Assembly (NCBI RefSeq): GCF_045788535.1
Contig: NZ_CP074074.1
Location: forward strand, 558,001 to 622,000
Reading direction: 5' to 3'
Origin: Allotamlana fucoidanivorans
GTDB lineage: Bacteria > Bacteroidota > Bacteroidia > Flavobacteriales > Flavobacteriaceae
Length of the DNA stretch: 64,000 bases
Part shown: one piece after another, positions 1-9,224 of the stretch
Layout of the letters: each line of letters opens with the position of its first letter
Position numbering within the stretch: the first letter of the stretch is position 1
Notes under the pieces: model-generated
Told to the model about the DNA's origin: nothing
What the model saw: the letters and a program-made list of their open reading frames with translations, nothing else
Database searches by the model: none
Made by a program: the position numbers and the translations under genes

Positions 1-1000
1 ATCGTTTTGCGTTAAATAGCTAACAACCTCATGACGTTGTTTAATCCTACCTACATGTTTTAAGGGCAGCGCTAACCAACGCTTTAACAATCTTCCGCCC
101 ATAGGCGAAATGGTTTTATCAATAATATTTAAAAGGGTTACTGCATTATTATTGGTAGAATGATACAGTTCTAAATTCCGAATAGTAAACTTATCCATCC
201 ACACATAGTCATCTTCAGCTATTCTTGCTATAGAAGTGATGTGTTGTAGTTTATGGTGTTGGGTTTCACTTAAATAATGTAATACAGATCCTGATGCTAT
301 AATACCTTCGTACAAATCTTCAATACCAAAGCCTTTTAGGGTCTTTGTATCAAAATGTTTTATTAAAGTTTTCATAAGCATAATCTGTTTGATACACCCA
401 ATCTTCAAGAAAAAAAGTATGAAAATCATCACCAAACGTTTCCTTGAACAAGGTGCGCTTTTGCTTTGACACTAAAACCTCACTCGGACTAAAATTTTGG
501 AGTAATTTATCTATATACTCTGCATTCCCTTGAGAGGTTAAAAACTCTCCTGTTGAAATATCTAAAAAGGAAACACCTATATGTTTTTTATCAAAATATA
601 CAGAACACAAAAAGTTATTTGACTTAGAAACTAACACCTCATCATTCAGCGCCACACCAGGCGTTACCAATTCAGTTACCCCTCGCTTTACAATCGTTTT
701 GGTTTGTTTAGGATCTTCTAATTGATCACAAATAGCCACACGTTCACCTGCTTTTACCAATTTGGGCAAATAGGTATTTAAAGAATGATGCGGAAACCCT
801 GCCAGTTCAGTTTCACTTTCACTCCCTGCTCCTCGTTTTGTTAAAATGATACCTAAAATACCTGCCGCCTTAACAGCATCTTCTCCAAAGGTTTCATAAA
901 AATCGCCTACACGAAACAATAATAAAGCATCAGGATATTTTGCCTTGATTGCATTGTATTGCTTCATTAATGGAGTTTCTTTTTTTACTTTTTTAGCCAA
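1..1000 (-). pseudogene. mutS: DNA mismatch repair ATPase MutS, 5' part, frameshifted
   Basis: MutS recognises mismatches and starts methyl-independent mismatch repair. The ATG at 1000 opens a 216-residue frame that carries the N-terminal mismatch-binding domain with the Phe-X-Glu motif (F34-Y35-E36 within VGDFYETFG) and the connector domain. It stops at 350. The protein clearly continues in the next frame from about 352 to the window edge: DTKTLKGFGIEDLYEG, then the core/lever region with SPMGGRLLKRWL. The break is one surplus base in a run of four A (352-355, T on the coding strand); three would restore the frame. The remaining core and the ATPase lie beyond base 1. Identity is certain. Whether the frameshift is real or a sequencing error cannot be decided here. 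Confidence 0.9.
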
Positions 1001-1130
1001 TGGAAAATATGGTTTTTAAATGTTACTTTTGACAAAATTGTAGCTTGCAATGTACTATTAATTTCATGCTTTTTGAAACTGATTTTTTAGAAGTTATCTA
1101 CAATTAGAATGAGATTTCAACAATAAAACC

Positions 1131-1664
1131 ATGCGAAAACTAAAAAATAGCGAATTAAATCGTTTAAGTATTAACGCTTTTAAAGATGCCCAAAAAACAC
1201 CTCTTATCATTATTCTGGATAACATACGTAGTTTAAACAATATTGGCTCTGTTTTTAGAACGAGTGATGCCTTTTTAATTGAAAAAATTTACCTCTGTGG
1301 TATTACCGCAAAACCACCACATAAAGACATTCATAAAACAGCTTTAGGAAGTACCGAAACCGTTGATTGGGAATATGTGGAAAACACATTAGATTTGGTT
1401 AAAAAACTAAAAACCGAAGGCGTTCACGTTTGCGCTATTGAGCAAGCCGAACAGGCCGTCATGCTTAATGACTTTAAAATTGCAGACAACACAAAATACG
1501 CTCTAATTTTTGGTAATGAAGTAAAAGGTGTTACTCAAGATGTAGTTTCTGCCAGCGATACCGTTATTGAAATCCCTCAATTTGGTACCAAACACTCTTT
1601 AAATATTTCGGTAAGTTGTGGGATAATTATTTGGGACGTATTTAGTAAATTAACCAAAAAATAA
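1131..1664 (+). CDS. TrmH/SpoU-family RNA methyltransferase
   Basis: This is a SPOUT-class methyltransferase that 2'-O-methylates ribose in tRNA or rRNA using S-adenosylmethionine. The 177 residues show the three SpoU motifs in order: NIRSLNNIGSVFRTSDAF near residue 31 (motif 1, with the conserved N and R), ALIFGNEVKGV near 124 (motif 2), and IPQFGTKHSLNISVSCGIIIW near 148 (motif 3, forming the trefoil knot with SLN). The protein is single-domain, with no L30e-like N-terminal substrate domain, so it resembles small TrmH-like enzymes and the exact target is not readable. It is transcribed away from mutS across a 130-base gap. The ATG start is supported by full coverage of the domain. Confidence 0.9.
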   Translation: MRKLKNSELNRLSINAFKDAQKTPLIIILDNIRSLNNIGSVFRTSDAFLIEKIYLCGITAKPPHKDIHKTALGSTETVDWEYVENTLDLVKKLKTEGVHVCAIEQAEQAVMLNDFKIADNTKYALIFGNEVKGVTQDVVSASDTVIEIPQFGTKHSLNISVSCGIIIWDVFSKLTKK

Positions 1665-1703
1665 TCTACTGCTATTTTTTACTTTGTAATAAAAACTAAT
1701 ATT

Positions 1704-3737
1704 TTGAAAAATTTAATTCCTGTTATTGCACTATTTATTCTTTTAAGTGCTTCAATTCAAGCCCAAAATGATTTCGTTTCATCAAGAGAGCATATTAAAA
1801 TAACCAATTGGAACTTTAAAAAAGGCAACCTTTACAATGCTCAGAAAGTTGAATATAATGATACGGATTGGTCCCTTGTTAAGGTGCCTCACACCTATTC
1901 TATGGACGCCATTGAAGAGAATGGATATTATAGAGGCCCTGCTTGGTATAGAAGCTCTTTAGAAATCCCTTTATCAATGACAGACAAACGTATTTTTATT
2001 CGTTTTGAAGCTGTTGGGCATGAGGCAAAAGTCTACATAAACGGAAAATCAGTTGGAACTCATTCAGGTGGTTATTCTGCCTTTTGTTTTGATATAACAG
2101 AGCATATTAGAACAGATGATAAAAACACTATTGCAGTTAAAGTTACTAACGAACATGATTTTAAAAGAATACCTGTTACTGATAAATTATTTAACATATA
2201 CGGTGGTATTTACCGCCCTGTTCAAGTTTTTGCTACACCTAAAGAGCATATTTCACCATTATATTTTGGTTCTTCTGGTGTTTTTGCAAAACCTGTTAAA
2301 ATAGGCAAAGATGTAACCAAATTAGTTATTGAAACTCATGTTAAAGGTGAAAGCGGTAAAACTGCTAAACTAAATTGTATAATCAAAGATGCCAATGAAA
2401 GTATAATTTCTTCAAAAACTACTGAAATTACTTTTTCTGATAAGAAAGAGATTCTTAAAACACCTATCGAAATACAAGCACCTATCTTCTGGAACGGCAA
2501 AAAAAACCCACATCTATATACTGCTAAAATAGAACTTAAAACTGAAACTTCATCAGATAAAATTTCTCAAACTTTTGGGATAAAAACTTATAAAGTTGAT
2601 CCCGAATCTGGATTCTATCTAAACGGAGAATCTTATGATTTGCATGGTGTTGCTATGCACCAAGAATGGAAACAATTTGGACCTGCTCTAAAAGAAAAAC
2701 ATCATGAAACCGACATGTCTTTTATTGAAGAAATTGGCGCTACTACAGTAAGACTTTCTCACTATCAGCATTCAGAAACAACTTATAAACTTGCAGATGA
2801 AGAAGGAATTCTGATTTGGAGTGAAATTCCTTTTGTACACGATTATAGTGGTCGTGAATTTGGCAATGCCAAACAACAATTAACTGAACTTATTTTACAA
2901 AATTACAACCATCCTAGCATTTTTATTTGGGGACTCTGGAACGAAGTACGCGCTTGGAAAAGCGCAGATGAACCTTGCGTACAACTTACCAAAGAATTAA
3001 ACGAATTGGCGCATAAATTAGACCAAACACGATTAACAGTTTCTGCCAGTGACCGTAGTATCAAATCCAATATGAATGGTATTAGCGACCTACAGGCTTG
3101 GAATAAATACTTTGGCTGGTATTATGGTAAATACGAAGATCTGGGCAAATGGTTAGATGAATCACATTTAGCACACCCAGATATTGGTTTATCTATTAGT
3201 GAATATGGGGCTGGAGGTAACATTTTTCAGCAGGATATTACAAAGCTAGATAAACCTTTTGGAGAATTTTTTCCTGAACAAGATCAAACTCTTTGTCACG
3301 AGGTTTCTTGGAAAATAATAAAAGATCGTCCTTTTGTTTGGAGTTCCTATCTATGGAATATGTTTGATTTCTCAGCAGGAGACTGGAACCGTGGTGGCAT
3401 TCCTTTCACAAATCACAAAGGATTAGTTACATACGATAGGTCAACTAAAAAAGATGCTTTTTATTTCTATAAAGCGAATTGGTTAGACACACCAGTACTA
3501 TATATAGCTGAACGCAGACATACTAAACGCAAAAACGAACTTGTTAATATAAAAATCTATACAAATCAAGATAAAGTTACACTTTATGTAAATGACAGAA
3601 AAATTAGCAAAAAGAAACTAACATCAGACATTCACATTATCACTTTTGAAAACGTCAAACTAAAAAAAGGAAAGAACAAGATTAAAGTTCGTTCTGGCAA
3701 ATCCATTACCGATGAAGTAGAATGGCAACTAAACTAA
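1704..3737 (+). CDS. Secreted glycoside hydrolase family 2 (beta-galactosidase type)
   Basis: This is an exo-acting retaining glycosidase of clan GH-A. It starts at a TTG, chosen because the following 20 residues form a standard signal peptide ending SASIQAQ. Domains in order are a sugar-binding jelly roll (about 30-180, with YYRGPAWYR), an immunoglobulin-like domain (about 185-295), and a TIM barrel from about 300. In the barrel the acid/base is E414 in the motif IFIWGLWNEV and the nucleophile is E500 in LSISEYGAG. The C-terminal region, about 590-677, is a beta-rich domain. The neighbour 20 bases downstream is a GH117 enzyme, which points to beta-galactose removal from agar or porphyran oligosaccharides. 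Beta-glucuronidase or another GH2 specificity cannot be excluded from sequence alone. Confidence 0.88.
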   Translation: MKNLIPVIALFILLSASIQAQNDFVSSREHIKITNWNFKKGNLYNAQKVEYNDTDWSLVKVPHTYSMDAIEENGYYRGPAWYRSSLEIPLSMTDKRIFIRFEAVGHEAKVYINGKSVGTHSGGYSAFCFDITEHIRTDDKNTIAVKVTNEHDFKRIPVTDKLFNIYGGIYRPVQVFATPKEHISPLYFGSSGVFAKPVKIGKDVTKLVIETHVKGESGKTAKLNCIIKDANESIISSKTTEITFSDKKEILKTPIEIQAPIFWNGKKNPHLYTAKIELKTETSSDKISQTFGIKTYKVDPESGFYLNGESYDLHGVAMHQEWKQFGPALKEKHHETDMSFIEEIGATTVRLSHYQHSETTYKLADEEGILIWSEIPFVHDYSGREFGNAKQQLTELILQNYNHPSIFIWGLWNEVRAWKSADEPCVQLTKELNELAHKLDQTRLTVSASDRSIKSNMNGISDLQAWNKYFGWYYGKYEDLGKWLDESHLAHPDIGLSISEYGAGGNIFQQDITKLDKPFGEFFPEQDQTLCHEVSWKIIKDRPFVWSSYLWNMFDFSAGDWNRGGIPFTNHKGLVTYDRSTKKDAFYFYKANWLDTPVLYIAERRHTKRKNELVNIKIYTNQDKVTLYVNDRKISKKKLTSDIHIITFENVKLKKGKNKIKVRSGKSITDEVEWQLN

Positions 3738-3757
3738 TTTAAAAAACCTTAATAACA

Positions 3758-5071
3758 ATGAGATCAATTTTATCATTATTCCTAATAATAACTGTTTTTG
3801 CTTGCAACAGCAAACCTGAAGAACAAACTCAATCTACTAGCACTAACTCTCAAGATGCTTTTCCTTTATTTATTGACAATATTGATCCAAACAGAAAACT
3901 AAGTAGCGCCATGGAGCGCAGTTTTAAACAATATGAAGCACCTCGCCTTCTGGATAACGAATTGTATTCAAACTTTAGATATACTGAGTTAGAAGGTTTT
4001 GACTATAACAATGGTGATGGCACCATAACCCGCAGAGACCCTTCAAAAATAATTTTTGAAAACGGTAAATATTATGTTTGGTATACCTATAGAAATACGC
4101 CCACCAAACCAATGGGATATTCTAAATGTAATGACACCATACCTTCTGTAGATTGGGATTTATGCGATATTTGGTATGCCACAAGTACAGATGGTTTTAC
4201 TTGGGAAGAACAAGGTGTTGCCATTCCTAAACCCGACAAACCAAATCCCGGTTGGCGATCGGTTTCAACCACGGATATTTTAAAATGGAAAGACAAATAT
4301 TATTTGTATTATCAGGCATTTAGTGCCCCCAGTGGTAAACCCTCTAATGGAGGTGGAAGTGATGTTTGCCCTGTGGCCATGTCATATGCAGATTCTCCAG
4401 ATGGGCCATGGACACCCCTTAATAAAGTAGTCATTGACTTTGGCAAAGAAAACGAGTGGGATCACCGTGTTATACACGACCCTTACCCTTTAGTTCATGA
4501 TGGGAAAATATATGTGTATTATAAATCTGGCATGGACAAACGCGATGCAAACCGCAAACATTGGGATGGCTGGGGCGTTGCTATTGCCGAATCTCCTGAA
4601 GGCCCCTATAAAAAACACCCCTTAAACCCTGTAATGAATTCTGGACATGAAACCATTTTATTTCCATATAAAGAAGGTGTTGCCGCCATTGTAACCACTG
4701 ATGGTATAGAACATTACACCATACAATACGCAAAAGACTGGGTTAATTTTGAAATTGCCTCAGTAAGTAAATTATTGCCTGTAGCGGCAGGTCCATTTTC
4801 TCCTGATGCCTTTACAGACACCGATGATGCAGATGGAATTACTTGGGGATTATCACATTTCATTAATGCCGGAAATAACTGGAATAAAATGTATACCAAG
4901 TTAGGACGTTTTGATTGTGATTTAAGTAGAAAAACAAACGACCCTAGTATGAAAAAATCAAACTTATTGTATCCAAACGAGCTTTATTTTAAATATGGAT
5001 TAAATAAAACTCAAAGAGAAAGAATAGATGAAACCAATCGGGCTTTGATGACCGGAGAGAAAAATGAATAA
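3758..5071 (+). CDS. GH117 alpha-1,3-(3,6-anhydro)-L-galactosidase, lipoprotein
   Basis: GH117 enzymes split 3,6-anhydro-L-galactose from the non-reducing end of neoagaro-oligosaccharides, the last step of agar breakdown. The five-bladed propeller signatures are all present: RRDPSKIIFENGKYYVWYT with D94, VIHDPYPLVHDGK with D241, and NSGHETILFPY with H297. These match the catalytic Asp, Asp and His positions described for the family. The N-terminal helix with SSAMERSFKQYE is the family's dimer-swap segment. A lipobox (TVFACN, Cys16) places it on a membrane, probably in the periplasm or at the surface. The length of 437 residues is normal. It follows the GH2 gene by 20 bases and is probably co-transcribed. 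The family call is firm; the precise clade, and so the substrate, is inferred. Confidence 0.9.
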   Translation: MRSILSLFLIITVFACNSKPEEQTQSTSTNSQDAFPLFIDNIDPNRKLSSAMERSFKQYEAPRLLDNELYSNFRYTELEGFDYNNGDGTITRRDPSKIIFENGKYYVWYTYRNTPTKPMGYSKCNDTIPSVDWDLCDIWYATSTDGFTWEEQGVAIPKPDKPNPGWRSVSTTDILKWKDKYYLYYQAFSAPSGKPSNGGGSDVCPVAMSYADSPDGPWTPLNKVVIDFGKENEWDHRVIHDPYPLVHDGKIYVYYKSGMDKRDANRKHWDGWGVAIAESPEGPYKKHPLNPVMNSGHETILFPYKEGVAAIVTTDGIEHYTIQYAKDWVNFEIASVSKLLPVAAGPFSPDAFTDTDDADGITWGLSHFINAGNNWNKMYTKLGRFDCDLSRKTNDPSMKKSNLLYPNELYFKYGLNKTQRERIDETNRALMTGEKNE

Positions 5072-5148
5072 TTATAAATTCATGATAAAGAATTTGCTAC
5101 TAAAATTAAAGCTAATCTTTAGATTTAGCAACACAAATTAAAAACTAC

Positions 5149-5810
5149 GTGAGGGAAAAAACAAAAAAGCCGTGGCCTACTAAAGCAGTGATGAATCAAA
5201 TCTATGACCTTAATCTCTGGGGAGGACAGCGTGGTGAGTTCTCTTTTCTGGTTATGGTTCCCATGACACTAGTATCACAGAACCCTATTTAAAAGTTGTT
5301 ATTGATTTTTTAAGATCGTTTAAAAATCCTTTAAGCGTCAGTGATTTAGGTTGTGGTGATTTTAATATAGGAAAACATTTAACACCTTATTGTAAATCTT
5401 ACACAGCAATTGATATTGTTGAAAATTTGATACAACAAAATAAAACATATTTCGCTTCAAATAATCTTGAATTTTATTGTCTCGATATTGTAAATGACCA
5501 ATTGCCAATAGCCGAATGCGCTATATTACGAAATGTTTTACAACATTTATCCAACGCTGAAATTCATCAAGTGGTACAAAAACTACCCCAATATAAATTC
5601 GTAATCCTTACCGAGCATATTCCCATGGGAAAATACATTCCAAACATAGACATCATAACAGGACAAGGTATTCGTCTTAAAAAATCTAGTGGCGTTGATG
5701 TTTTAAAACCACCGTTCAACTTAAAAATTCAAACAGCGCGTGATCTAACGACATATGTAGAGCCTGATAAAAAAAGTAAAATAACAACTATTTTATATCA
5801 ATTAATTTAA
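5149..5810 (+). pseudogene. Class I SAM-dependent methyltransferase, frameshifted
   Basis: A GTG at 5149 opens a frame reading KKPWPTKAVMNQIYDLNLWGG and then derails. The downstream frame supplies SGYGSHDTSITEPYLKVVI, the SAM-binding motif I SVSDLGCGDFNIGKHL, the acidic motif TAIDIVE and CAILRNVLQHLSN, and runs to the stop at 5810. The shift falls at about 5235-5250, where two extra bases, or one missing, separate the frames. Only the 3' part (from a TTG at 5427, after motif I) would be read as a protein, and it lacks the SAM loop. It lies 77 bases after the GH117 gene. The substrate is unknown. Sequencing error remains possible. Confidence 0.75.
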
Positions 5811-5853
5811 GTAATCGCTAAAAGGAACAACTTTAGAGAACAATCCTTTTTAA

Positions 5854-5882
5854 TAAAAAAAAGACTATCATTTCTGATAGCC
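5854..5882 (-). terminator. Rho-independent terminator of the lipoprotein gene at 5905
   Basis: On the minus strand an 8-bp stem (GGCTATCA paired with TGATAGTC, one G-U) closes a GAAA tetraloop and is followed by nine T. It sits 23 bases past the stop of the lipoprotein gene. Confidence 0.88.
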
Positions 5883-5904
5883 AATATCCTTAGATTAGAT
5901 ACAT

Positions 5905-6873
5905 TTACTTTTCTTCCTTCTTATAAGTAGTGTTTGCCCATCTAATTTGTGCTCTGCCGCCTTTTACCCGATACGCACCATAGCGGATACCTGATTGTGT
6001 CCCTCTTTCTGGCTCTGGAATATTAAAATTATATGCCTCACCTCCTATTAGAGCATCAGCATAGTGTATTTTTTTTGAGGCATCATTAGGGTCTGCTCTA
6101 AAACCAACCTCTAAAACAACCTCCGTTGGTTTACCTTTCTCAATATTAGTTAAAAAAACAACATCTCGACCTGAAGCTCCTGATCCACCTCTTACCTTAA
6201 TCTGCTCTCTATACAAGTCAAACGATACTTGAACATTATTACCTGCACTATCTTTTCCATATACTGGTTTGGCTAAATACAAACAAATTGCAGGATCGGC
6301 TGAACCACCACCACCTGTATGCTTTCCTTTAGCTTGCATGATGTATGTTCCGTCACTACCCTCACTACTGGTTTTACCAACCTCAAGTATCCTGACCGTA
6401 CCCGTAAACCTTGCATAGCTTCCAATACCTGTAGTTTGCGACCTTGATAGCGAACGCTCAATTCTTGGTTGCAGTGTGTTTTCTGCATCTAAGTGATTGG
6501 ATCCTGCAGTTATATTGTAAACACCATAAACAATACCATTAGCATCAACCTCTTCATAATCAGCATAACAACTTCTATCATCAATTGTTCCAACATTTAC
6601 AGGATTTAGTATATCGGCTGTATCTCTTTGCGGGTTATCTTTCCCATCTGTGCAAGTGGTATAAACACCTGTCAATTCATCTGCAACATACACGGCATAT
6701 GGCCCTGTTTCTTCCTCTTTCTCCTCTTCCTTTTCTTCTTCTGGAATGGGATTAACCTTTTCTTCTTCTTTTACAGGTTCAAGTTCATCCTCTTTAGAAC
6801 ACGACAACAACACGGAAAATGCCATTAGAACCACTAAAAAAGTCACCTTGCATTTAAACTTTAATCTCCTCAT
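5905..6873 (-). CDS. Lipoprotein with acidic linker and beta-rich domain, unknown function
   Basis: The ATG at 6873 is preferred over an upstream TTG, because it gives the basic start MRRLKFKCK followed by a hydrophobic stretch and the lipobox VLLSCSK. After it comes a Glu/Pro linker (EEEKEEEKEEE) typical of surface-exposed flavobacterial lipoproteins. A globular region of about 260 residues follows, rich in alternating hydrophobics, with GTYIMQAKGKHTGGGG, FDLYREQIKVRGGSG and GIRYGAYRVKGGRAQIRWANT. The last pattern recalls beta-jelly-roll polysaccharide lyases and related concanavalin-like folds. That resemblance is only impressionistic and no catalytic residues can be assigned. It lies near the GH2/GH117 pair but on the opposite strand with its own terminator. 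Confidence 0.7.
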   Translation of the reverse strand: MRRLKFKCKVTFLVVLMAFSVLLSCSKEDELEPVKEEEKVNPIPEEEKEEEKEEETGPYAVYVADELTGVYTTCTDGKDNPQRDTADILNPVNVGTIDDRSCYADYEEVDANGIVYGVYNITAGSNHLDAENTLQPRIERSLSRSQTTGIGSYARFTGTVRILEVGKTSSEGSDGTYIMQAKGKHTGGGGSADPAICLYLAKPVYGKDSAGNNVQVSFDLYREQIKVRGGSGASGRDVVFLTNIEKGKPTEVVLEVGFRADPNDASKKIHYADALIGGEAYNFNIPEPERGTQSGIRYGAYRVKGGRAQIRWANTTYKKEEK

Positions 6874-6894
6874 AATATATAGCAATTATTTCTA

Positions 6895-6902
6895 CAAAAA
6901 TA
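6895..6902 (-). promoter_or_regulatory. Candidate -7 element for the lipoprotein gene
   Basis: TATTTTTG on the minus strand fits the Bacteroidota -7 consensus TAnnTTTG and lies 22 bases before the chosen ATG. No TTG is found at the -33 spacing, so the assignment is tentative. Confidence 0.4.
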
Positions 6903-7178
6903 GGAGTAATAACACACCATTCTATCCTGCTCTATCATGTCCTAAATCTGATTTACACCCAATAAAATGTTAAATTTCAAAGGATAAGACTATGGGGAAA
7001 TTGATTTCATTCAGCTTACAAAGAGCAAACAAGACTAAACTTCTTTTTACTGGAATGCAGTGGCGTTATCAAAATCTATAAAACCTTATCACTTATATAT
7101 AGATCTAATACTCCTAAAACTTATGATTATTAGCTAGGAAAAATGAACCCCAGAAAAAACATAAAACCTTAAATTCGT
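6903..7178. other. Intergenic stretch without recognisable gene
   Basis: About 280 AT-rich bases lie between the lipoprotein gene promoter and the end of folK, both on the minus strand. I see no open frame with coding character, no tRNA fold and no strong hairpin. Confidence 0.6.
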
Positions 7179-8330
7179 TTAATAAATTCCTATTGCTGAT
7201 ACTTTCATTAACTCCTCCAATAGCCACAAATAATCTGCTCGGTTCGCCACAAAATCCCTATTAGAAACATCAATGATTTTAACATTAAAATCTTTTTGTG
7301 TTTTTAAAAACTCTAAATACCCTGAATTTATTTTTTCTAAATAATCATCAGCAATGTTTTGTTCATAATCACGACCGCGTTTCTTTATATTTTGCTGTAA
7401 TCGTTCCGTGTTTTGATACAAATACACGTATAAATCGGGCTTAGCAATATCTTTATACATCAAGTAAAACAGCTTTCTATATAGTTCAAACTCATCATTA
7501 TTTAAGGTGATTTTTGAAAAAATTAAAGATTTAAAAACATCATAATCACTTACAATAAAGTCTTTAAACAAATCTAACTGTGATAGGTCATCAGAGATTT
7601 GCTGATATCTATCAGCTAAAAATGACATTTCTAGCGTAAATGCGTAACGTTGAGTGTCTTCATAAAACTTAGGCAAAAAAGGATTATCAGCAAAACGTTC
7701 TAATATCAACTTCGCATTAAAATCTTGAGAAATCATAGTAGCCAAACTCGTTTTTCCAGCACCTATATTACCTTCTATAGCTATATAATTGAAGTTTGAA
7801 AAATGAAACGACTCACTGGGGTTTTTAAGTCTGGCACTAATGGATTGTAATTTACAAGTATCCTGACTGGCATGCAGCAAACTTGCTACATCTTTAATAA
7901 ACTTAGGATGCTTAATTTTTGAAGCAATATCATTTAAAGGCATCAACACAAAATTCCTTTTATGCATTTCTGGATGTGGCACGATAAGTGTTTCTGTTTG
8001 TATGATGCTATCTTGCCCTGCAAAAATAATATCTAAGTCAATGGTTCTGGCTTCATAACCTGCCCCAATAGTTCGCATTCTACCAAGACTTGCCTCAATC
8101 TCTAGTAGCTTATTTAAAACCTCTTGCGGGGTACAAATACTCTCTAGCTCCAAACAACAGTTTAAAAAATCGTCGCTTTCAAAACCAACAGCTTCCGAGG
8201 TATATACTTTTGAAATGGTGCGCACCATGCCCAGTTGTTCAAAAATAGCATTCACCGCCTTTTGTAAGTTATCAAATCTATCGCCTTTATTACTTCCTAA
8301 GGCAATATAAAATAGTATTGGGTGCTTCAT
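7179..8330 (-). CDS. folK: Bifunctional HPPK (FolK) - deoxynucleoside kinase fusion
   Basis: Two enzymes are joined in one 383-residue chain. Residues 1-160 are 6-hydroxymethyl-7,8-dihydropterin pyrophosphokinase of folate synthesis, shown by YIALGSNKGDR at the start and the signature region ARTIDLDIIFAG with the metal-binding D-x-D near 98-100. Residues about 180-383 are a deoxynucleoside kinase that salvages deoxynucleosides, with a P-loop EGNIGAGKTS (186-195), the ERF motif after it, and the LID-like RGRDYEQ. Such fusions are common in flavobacteria, so the single frame is expected. The gene is divergent from yhhQ across 70 bases. The substrate of the kinase half (dA, dG or dC) cannot be read. 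Confidence 0.92.
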   Translation of the reverse strand: MKHPILFYIALGSNKGDRFDNLQKAVNAIFEQLGMVRTISKVYTSEAVGFESDDFLNCCLELESICTPQEVLNKLLEIEASLGRMRTIGAGYEARTIDLDIIFAGQDSIIQTETLIVPHPEMHKRNFVLMPLNDIASKIKHPKFIKDVASLLHASQDTCKLQSISARLKNPSESFHFSNFNYIAIEGNIGAGKTSLATMISQDFNAKLILERFADNPFLPKFYEDTQRYAFTLEMSFLADRYQQISDDLSQLDLFKDFIVSDYDVFKSLIFSKITLNNDEFELYRKLFYLMYKDIAKPDLYVYLYQNTERLQQNIKKRGRDYEQNIADDYLEKINSGYLEFLKTQKDFNVKIIDVSNRDFVANRADYLWLLEELMKVSAIGIY

Positions 8331-8400
8331 ATGGAAGCAAAATAACTAAAACAATTTTTAATCTATTATATTTACCAAAGCTATTTATTCACAATTATAA

Positions 8401-9105
8401 ATGACCTTAAAAAACAAATTAGCCGCTCAACGTATTTACATTTTATTAGGCGCCCTATTTATAACATCGTTGGTCGTTTCAAATCTTATTTTTCAAAAAT
8501 TTTTCTATTGGTACCCGTTCAATATTGAAATTTTTGGGAACAAACTTTTTGAAGTTTCAGTAGGCATTCTACCTTACCCTATTACCTTTTTAATCACAGA
8601 TCTTATTAGTGAAATTTACGGAAAGAAGCGGGCAAATGATGTTGTAGTCACTGGTATATTTGCCTCTCTATTTTCATTGCTTATTATTTATGTGGCCGAT
8701 ATTGTTCCAGCCACTTCATGGTCTTATGTGAAAGATGATATGTTTCAAACGGTATTTGGAAATTCGGTTATAGCCGTATTTTCAAGCATGCTAACCTACT
8801 TATTCGCTCAGTTTGTAGATATTCAAATATATCATTTCTGGAAACGCGTTACTAAAGGCAAACATCTTTGGCTTAGAAATAATTTTTCAACCTGGTTTTC
8901 TCAATTTATAGACACTTTTACTATTGTTTTTTTACTATGCTCTTTCGGCATCATTGATTGGGTAAATTTTAAAGGTTTACTGCTAAGTGGTTTTTTGTTT
9001 AAAGTTATTGTTGCTGCTTGCGACACCCCGTTTTTATACCTTGGCGTATTTCTGTTTAGAAAACGGTTTAATCTTAAAGTAAATGATGAACTCAACCTCC
9101 TTTAG
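8401..9105 (+). CDS. yhhQ: Queuosine precursor transporter, YhhQ/VUT family
   Basis: This inner membrane protein of the ECF-S-like VUT family imports the queuosine precursors preQ0 or preQ1 for tRNA modification. The 234 residues carry six hydrophobic helices. The family signature is ITFLITDLISEIYGKKRA near residue 60, followed by DIQIYHFWKRVTKGKHLWLRNN and STWFSQFIDTF near 160-175. No preQ1 riboswitch is visible in the short 70-base upstream region shared with folK. The substrate is assigned by family, not by genomic context. Confidence 0.88.
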   Translation: MTLKNKLAAQRIYILLGALFITSLVVSNLIFQKFFYWYPFNIEIFGNKLFEVSVGILPYPITFLITDLISEIYGKKRANDVVVTGIFASLFSLLIIYVADIVPATSWSYVKDDMFQTVFGNSVIAVFSSMLTYLFAQFVDIQIYHFWKRVTKGKHLWLRNNFSTWFSQFIDTFTIVFLLCSFGIIDWVNFKGLLLSGFLFKVIVAACDTPFLYLGVFLFRKRFNLKVNDELNLL

Positions 9106-9224
9106 TAAACCTTAACTAAAACGTAAAATAGCTTTCTAAACTTTTAACACATGCCCTACGTATATATTATTATGAGGTTGCACTTACAAAGAACCACATA
9201 TCAACTAAAAACCAAAAACGACAT

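Noticed and set aside
6628..6973. Two plus-strand open frames opposite the lipoprotein's N-terminal region
   Set aside because: They are antisense to the Glu/Lys/Pro-rich linker and signal region (poly-Phe/Leu from codon complementarity), with no start signals and no plausible protein pattern.
8331..8400. preQ1 riboswitch upstream of yhhQ
   Set aside because: Only 70 AT-rich bases lie between the divergent genes, with no hairpin or C-rich loop of the preQ1-I type.
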